Positions 22,997-27,062 of a stretch of 27,062 nt of DNA are shown one piece after another. The stretch is from Pseudomonadota bacterium. GTDB taxonomy: Bacteria; Pseudomonadota; Alphaproteobacteria; Acetobacterales; Acetobacteraceae. The position numbers and the translations under genes were made by a program. Location of the stretch: positions 1 through 27,062 of the forward strand of contig JAJXXT010000033.1 of assembly GCA_021780935.1 (NCBI GenBank), in the 5' to 3' direction. How positions within the stretch are numbered: the first letter of the stretch is position 1; every line of letters begins with the position of its first letter. The notes under the pieces are model-generated. The model saw only the letters and a list, made by a program, of their open reading frames with translations. It ran no database searches and was not told the DNA's origin.

Positions 22997-23925
22997 CGGT
23001 TCTGCTGCTGACGCACCGTGCCTGCCTCGCGCACGATACCGGGCCGTTCCATCCCGAATGCCCGGACCGGCTGCGCTACGTGATCGCCGCGCTCGAGACC
23101 GAGCCCTTTTCCAACCTGCTGCGCGAGGAGGCGCCGCGGGCCACGGAGGAGGCATTGCTGCGCGTGCATCCGCCGATGCATGTCCGCGCCATGCTCGCCC
23201 TCGCGCCGCCGGCGGACGACCCGATCTTCATCGACCCCGATACGGTGGTCAGCGCCGGCACGGCGGAGGCGGCGCTGCGGGCCGCCGGTGCCGGGGTCGC
23301 CGCCGTGGATGCGGTGATGTCCGGCTCGGTGCGCGCCGCCTTCGCCGCGGTGCGCCCGCCCGGGCACCACGCGGAGCCCGATCGGGCAATGGGCTTCTGC
23401 CTGTTCTCCAACGCCGCCATCGCCGCCCGCCACGCCCAGGCGCGCTGGGGGGCGGGACGGGTCGCGGTGCTGGATTTCGATGTCCACCACGGCAACGGCA
23501 CGCAAGCCGTGGCGGCATCGGACCCCACCCTGTTCTACGCCTCGACGCACCAGCACCCGTGCTACCCGGGGACCGGCATGGCGAGGGAGCACGGCGTTGC
23601 CGACAATGTCGTCAACGTGCCGCTGGCGCCCGACACCGGCTCGCAGGAATTCCGCGCCGCCTGGGCAGGCTCGATCCTTCCGGCCCTCGACGCCTGGGCC
23701 CCCGACCTGATCGTGGTCTCCGCCGGCTTCGACGCTCACCGCGCCGATCCGCTCGCGCAATTGCGGCTGGAGACCGAGGATTTCGCCTGGGTCACCGATG
23801 CCATCCTGGACCTCGCCGACACCCGTTGCGGCGGCCGTGTCGTCTCGATGCTGGAGGGCGGGTACGACCTGCCGGCGCTGGCGGCCTCCACCGCCGCCCA
23901 TGTTCGCAGCCTGATGCGCAACTGA
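22993..23925 (+). CDS. Histone deacetylase family (class II, acetoin-utilisation-like) zinc amidohydrolase
   Basis: A 310-residue arginase/deacetylase-fold enzyme that removes acyl groups from an amine, such as acetylated polyamines or lysine. All active-site elements are visible: RPPGHHAEPDRAMGFC (His125, His126), LDFDVHHGNGT (zinc ligands Asp163, His165), SAGFDAHR (zinc ligand Asp247) and LEGGYD (Tyr291). The start is GTG 22993, overlapping the TusA-like stop; the N-terminal TVLLLTHRACLAHDTG is the normal family start. An HDAC-like gene before xseB, ispA and dxs is a frequent alphaproteobacterial order. The true substrate is unknown; nothing implies a histone substrate. Confidence 0.94.
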   Translation: MTVLLLTHRACLAHDTGPFHPECPDRLRYVIAALETEPFSNLLREEAPRATEEALLRVHPPMHVRAMLALAPPADDPIFIDPDTVVSAGTAEAALRAAGAGVAAVDAVMSGSVRAAFAAVRPPGHHAEPDRAMGFCLFSNAAIAARHAQARWGAGRVAVLDFDVHHGNGTQAVAASDPTLFYASTHQHPCYPGTGMAREHGVADNVVNVPLAPDTGSQEFRAAWAGSILPALDAWAPDLIVVSAGFDAHRADPLAQLRLETEDFAWVTDAILDLADTRCGGRVVSMLEGGYDLPALAASTAAHVRSLMRN

Positions 23926-23942
23926 ACCGCCGCCGAGCGGGG

Positions 23943-23971
23943 TTGGCGGGCTGGCGCCCACGCGCTACCAG
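23943..23971 (+). promoter_or_regulatory. Weak candidate promoter for xseB-ispA-dxs
   Basis: TTGGCG (23943-23948) and TACCAG (23966-23971) are 17 bp apart, 26 bp before the xseB ATG. The match is 4/6 and 3/6 to sigma70 consensus, so this is only a suggestion. The 72-bp gap is otherwise featureless, and read-through from the deacetylase-like gene is equally possible. Confidence 0.22.
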
Positions 23972-23997
23972 TCGGGTTTCGCGTCACGGTTGCAGAC

Positions 23998-24279
23998 ATG
24001 GCATCCCACCCACCCAAGGCCGCACCCCCCTCTCCGGACGGACCGCCGGAGCCTGAGGATGTCGCGGGCCTGTCCTTCGAGGCGGCGCTCGCCGAGCTCG
24101 AGGGAATCGTGCGTGCGCTCGAAGCGGGCCAGCAGAAGCTGTCCGACGCCATCGCCGCCTACGAGCGCGGCTCCGCGCTCAGGCGGCACTGCGAGGCCAG
24201 ACTCGCCGAGGCCGAGGCGAAGGTGCAGGCGATCGTCGCCACCGACGGCAAGGCCAGCGGCCTGCGCGAGACCGGTTGA
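23998..24279 (+). CDS. xseB: Exodeoxyribonuclease VII small subunit
   Basis: A 93-residue XseB. After a proline-rich head of about 24 residues comes the conserved helical hairpin LSFEAALAELEGIVRALEAGQQKLSDAIAAYERG (split over about 25-58), ending LRRHCEARLAEAEAKV. Small subunits of this type bind several to one to XseA to form the nuclease that degrades single-stranded DNA. xseA is not in the window. ATG 23998 has a poor ribosome site. The stop is 10 bp before ispA, a standard alphaproteobacterial pairing. Confidence 0.93.
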   Translation: MASHPPKAAPPSPDGPPEPEDVAGLSFEAALAELEGIVRALEAGQQKLSDAIAAYERGSALRRHCEARLAEAEAKVQAIVATDGKASGLRETG

Positions 24280-24289
24280 GGCAACGGCA

Positions 24290-25207
24290 ATGAACCTTCC
24301 CGACAGCGCTCCCGACAGCGCGGAGCTGCAGCGAGCGCTGCGCGCCGCGGCGGCCACCGTCGAGACGATGATCGACCGGCTGCTGCCGCTGCCCGACGGG
24401 CCGGAAGCGCGGCTGATGGAGGCGATGCGCTACGCGACGCTCGGCGGCGGCAAGCGGATGCGCGCCTTCCTGGTGATGCACACGGCCTCCCTGTTCGCGG
24501 TTGACGAGCGCTGCGCCGCCCGGGTCGGGGCCGCCGTCGAGATGTTGCACGCCTACTCCCTGGTCCACGACGACCTGCCGGCGATGGACGACGACGATCT
24601 GCGCCGCGGCAAGCCGAGCACGCACCGTGCCTACGACGAAGCAACCGCGATCCTGGTGGGCGACGCGCTGCAGACCCGCGCCTTCGAGGTGCTGGCCGAG
24701 GCCGAGACCCACGCCAACCCGGAAGCGCGCTGCGAGCTGGTGCAGGCACTGGCCCATGCCTCCGGTGCCCGTGGCATGGCCGGCGGGCAGATGTTCGACA
24801 TCCTGGCGCCGAGCCTCAGCCCGCTTTCCGCCGAGGATGTCGGGCGGCTGCAGGCGCTCAAGACGGGGCGTCTGATCCAGTTCAGCGCCGAGGCCGGCGC
24901 CATCCTCGGGCGCGCCTCGAACGCTCAGCGCCATCTGCTCGCCGCTTTTGGCCGCGACCTTGGCGCCGCCTTCCAGATCGCCGACGACATCCTCGATGCC
25001 ACCGGCACGACGCAGGAGACCGGCAAGACCGCCGGCAAGGATGCCGCCGCCGGCAAGGCGACCCTCGTTGGCGTGCTCGGTCTCGAGCGCGCCCGCTTCC
25101 AGGCCGAGCTGCTGGCACGCCAGGCCGCGGATCATCTCGAGAGTTTCGGCGCGCGCGCCGCCGATCTCAGGGCCCTTGCCGCCTACACCGTCGCGCGCCG
25201 GAGCTGA
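24290..25207 (+). CDS. ispA: Farnesyl/geranyl diphosphate synthase
   Basis: A 305-residue trans-prenyltransferase that condenses isopentenyl diphosphate with dimethylallyl and geranyl diphosphate. The first aspartate-rich motif is [10 protein letters not shown] (94-103), which includes the two-residue insertion of bacterial FPP synthases, followed by LRRGKPSTH. The second is [12 protein letters not shown] (228-239). Also visible are [10 protein letters not shown] (52-61), [10 protein letters not shown] and KTGRLI. It lies 10 bp after xseB and 4 bp before dxs, so the two isoprenoid genes are probably co-transcribed, giving precursors for quinones, undecaprenyl carriers and, if present, hopanoids or carotenoids. 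Product chain length is inferred from subfamily only. Confidence 0.94.
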   Translation: MNLPDSAPDSAELQRALRAAAATVETMIDRLLPLPDGPEARLMEAMRYATLGGGKRMRAFLVMHTASLFAVDERCAARVGAAVEMLHAYSLVHDDLPAMDDDDLRRGKPSTHRAYDEATAILVGDALQTRAFEVLAEAETHANPEARCELVQALAHASGARGMAGGQMFDILAPSLSPLSAEDVGRLQALKTGRLIQFSAEAGAILGRASNAQRHLLAAFGRDLGAAFQIADDILDATGTTQETGKTAGKDAAAGKATLVGVLGLERARFQAELLARQAADHLESFGARAADLRALAAYTVARRS

Positions 25208-25211
25208 TCGG

Positions 25212-27062
25212 ATGTCCACCACCACCTCCTCTTCGCCTCGGCCTGCGACGCCGCATTTGGATCGGGTTCGTGGGCCTGGGGATTTGCGTAACTTTTCGCC
25301 GGAGCAGTTGAAGGCGCTGGCGGAGGAGGTACGGGCGGAGACGATTTCGGCGGTATCGGTGACGGGTGGGCACCTGGGGGCGTCGCTGGGGGTGGTGGAG
25401 CTGACGGTAGCGCTGCACGCGGTGTTCGAGACGCCGGAGGACCGGCTGATCTGGGATGTCGGCCACCAGGCCTACCCGCACAAGATCCTGACCGGGCGGC
25501 GCGAGCGCATCCGCACGCTGCGCCAGGGAGGCGGGCTGTCCGGCTTCACGCGCCGTTCCGAGAGCCCCTACGACCCGTTCGGCACGGCGCATTCCTCGAC
25601 CTCGATCTCGGCCGGGCTCGGCATGGCGGTGGCGCGCGATCTCAAGGGCGAGCAGCGCCACGTGATCGCGGTGATCGGCGACGGCGCGATGAGCGCCGGC
25701 ATGGCCTACGAGGCGATGAACAACGCCGGCGCCCTGCACTCGCGCCTGATCGTCATCCTCAACGACAACGACATGTCGATCGCGCCGCCGGTGGGCGCGA
25801 TGAGCGCCTATCTCTCGCGCCTGCTCTCCTCGCGCTCCTTCCTCTCGCTCCGGGACCTCGCCGCGCGCATGGCCCGCCGCTTCCCGCGCGGCATCGAGCG
25901 CACGGCGCGCCGCGCGGAGGAGTTCGCGCGCGGCATCCTCACCGGCGGCACGCTGTTCGAGGAGATGGGCTTCTACTACGTGGGCCCGATCGACGGCCAC
26001 AACCTCGACCACCTCCTGCCGGTGCTGCGCAACGTGCGCGACGCCGACGAACAGGGCCCGATCCTGCTGCACGTCATCACCCAGAAGGGCCGCGGCTACG
26101 CCCCCGCCGAGGCCGCCGCCGACAAGCTGCACGCCGTCTCCCGCTTCAACGTCGTCACCGGCGAGCAGGCCAAGGCGCCGCCCGGCCCGCCGAGCTACAC
26201 CCGCGTCTTCGCCGACGCGCTGATCGCCGTCGCCGAGCGCGACAAAAATATCGTCGCCATCACCGCCGCCATGCCCTCCGGCACCGGCCTCGACCGCTTC
26301 CAGAAGCGCTTCCCCGAACGCACCTTCGATGTCGGCATCGCCGAGCAGCATGCCGTCACCTTCGCCGCCGGCATGGCCACCGAGGGCATGAAGCCGTTCT
26401 GCGCCATCTACTCGACCTTCCTGCAGCGCGGCTACGACCAGGTGGTGCACGACGTCGCCATCCAGTCCCTGCCGGTGCGCTTCGCCATGGACCGCGCCGG
26501 CCTGGTCGGCGCCGACGGCGCCACCCACGCCGGCAGCTTCGACCTCGCCTATCTCGGCTGCCTGCCCGGCATCGTCATCATGGCACCCGCCGACGAGGCC
26601 GAACTCGTCCACATGGTCGCCACCGCCGCCACCATCAACGACCGCCCCAGCGCCCTGCGCTACCCGCGCGGCGAGGGCACCGGCGTCGCCCTCCCCGACC
26701 AGCCCCAGATCCTGCCCATCGGCCGCGGCCGCATCCTGCGCGAAGGATCCTCCATCGCCATCCTCTCCCTCGGCACCCGCCTCGCCGACGCGCTCGCCGC
26801 CGCCGCCGACCTCGCCGCGCGCGGCCTCTCCACCACCGTCGCCGACGCCCGCTTCGCCAAGCCCATCGATACCCAGCTCATCGACCACCTCGCCCGCCAC
26901 CACGACGTCCTCATCACCGTCGAGGAAGCCGCCATCGGCGGCTTCTCCGCCGCCGTCGCTCACCACCTCGCCCACCACGGCCTCCTCGACCACGGCCTCA
27001 GGTTCCGCCCCATGACCCTCCCAGACCGCTTCATCGACCACGATACCCAAAAAAACCAACTC
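25212..27062 (+). CDS. dxs: 1-deoxy-D-xylulose-5-phosphate synthase (3' end cut)
   Basis: 617 codons of dxs are present and the frame is open at the window edge; about 25-30 residues are missing from a usual length near 640. The thiamine-dependent enzyme joins pyruvate and glyceraldehyde 3-phosphate, the first step of the MEP isoprenoid pathway. Visible features are [10 protein letters not shown] (His54), [13 protein letters not shown] (His85), the diphosphate motif [13 protein letters not shown] (157-169) with [18 protein letters not shown] ITQKGRGY, catalytic Glu378 in [14 protein letters not shown] and the transketolase C-terminal domain. GGAG lies 8 bases before ATG 25212, inside the end of ispA. 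The first 75 codons use many G- and T-ending codons, unlike the C-ending rest. An A7 run lies near the cut end. Confidence 0.95.
   Translation, partial: MSTTTSSSPRPATPHLDRVRGPGDLRNFSPEQLKALAEEVRAETISAVSVTGGHLGASLGVVELTVALHAVFETPEDRLIWDVGHQAYPHKILTGRRERIRTLRQGGGLSGFTRRSESPYDPFGTAHSSTSISAGLGMAVARDLKGEQRHVIAVIGDGAMSAGMAYEAMNNAGALHSRLIVILNDNDMSIAPPVGAMSAYLSRLLSSRSFLSLRDLAARMARRFPRGIERTARRAEEFARGILTGGTLFEEMGFYYVGPIDGHNLDHLLPVLRNVRDADEQGPILLHVITQKGRGYAPAEAAADKLHAVSRFNVVTGEQAKAPPGPPSYTRVFADALIAVAERDKNIVAITAAMPSGTGLDRFQKRFPERTFDVGIAEQHAVTFAAGMATEGMKPFCAIYSTFLQRGYDQVVHDVAIQSLPVRFAMDRAGLVGADGATHAGSFDLAYLGCLPGIVIMAPADEAELVHMVATAATINDRPSALRYPRGEGTGVALPDQPQILPIGRGRILREGSSIAILSLGTRLADALAAAADLAARGLSTTVADARFAKPIDTQLIDHLARHHDVLITVEEAAIGGFSAAVAHHLAHHGLLDHGLRFRPMTLPDRFIDHDTQKNQL

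Noticed and set aside
25167..27059. 630-codon minus-strand open frame opposite dxs
   Set aside because: The translation is an extreme Gly/Val/Asp/Glu-biased shadow of C-ending dxs codons and has no recognisable domain.

Overview
The window is very GC-rich, tightly packed bacterial chromosome. It most resembles an alphaproteobacterium, probably of the Acetobacteraceae/Rhodospirillales type. This is inferred from gene content: an EipB/DUF1849 periplasmic protein, an invasion-associated-locus-B (IalB) family protein, a DinB with a Cys-rich N-terminal knuckle, and the order histone-deacetylase-like / xseB / ispA / dxs. No rRNA, phage, transposase or CRISPR array is present. Both ends cut a gene: a thiamine-diphosphate enzyme on the left and dxs on the right.

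Left part (1-12.7 kb): acid catabolism on both strands. A plus-strand run holds a CtBP-like 2-hydroxyacid dehydrogenase, an IlvD/Edd-type sugar-acid dehydratase, an SDR dehydrogenase and a fumarylacetoacetate-hydrolase (FAH) family enzyme. Its last member overlaps a membrane GT39-type glycosyltransferase. Facing it on the minus strand are an HpcH/HpaI aldolase and a full-length UxaA-type dehydratase. Together they fit non-phosphorylative breakdown of a pentonate or 6-deoxyhexonate to pyruvate plus a C2/C3 fragment, with both an oxidative-hydrolytic (SDR + FAH) and an aldolase ending. No sugar dehydrogenase, lactonase, transporter or regulator is visible. Next come a small metallophosphatase, tRNA-Leu(UAA), and a translationally coupled minus-strand trio: an aconitase-family large subunit, its small subunit and a second 2-hydroxyacid dehydrogenase.

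Middle part (13.1-20.3 kb): a class A penicillin-binding protein with an altered KTG motif, an amidase-signature enzyme, rlmN (its 3' end overlaps the amidase), an IalB-like secreted protein, a SAM methyltransferase with a PqqD-like tail, and an EipB-like periplasmic protein.

Right part (20.3-27.1 kb): dinB, a 275-bp gap with nested inverted repeats and a six-unit 14-bp tandem repeat, a ROK sugar kinase, then a plus-strand series: TusA-like, histone-deacetylase-like, xseB, ispA and dxs. The last two supply isoprenoid precursors.

No clearly new defence or mobile system is visible. The best candidates for a second look are the structured dinB leader with its neighbouring minisatellite, the coupled aconitase-like/dehydrogenase operon, the methyltransferase with a PqqD-like tail, and the two-ended sugar-acid pathway.
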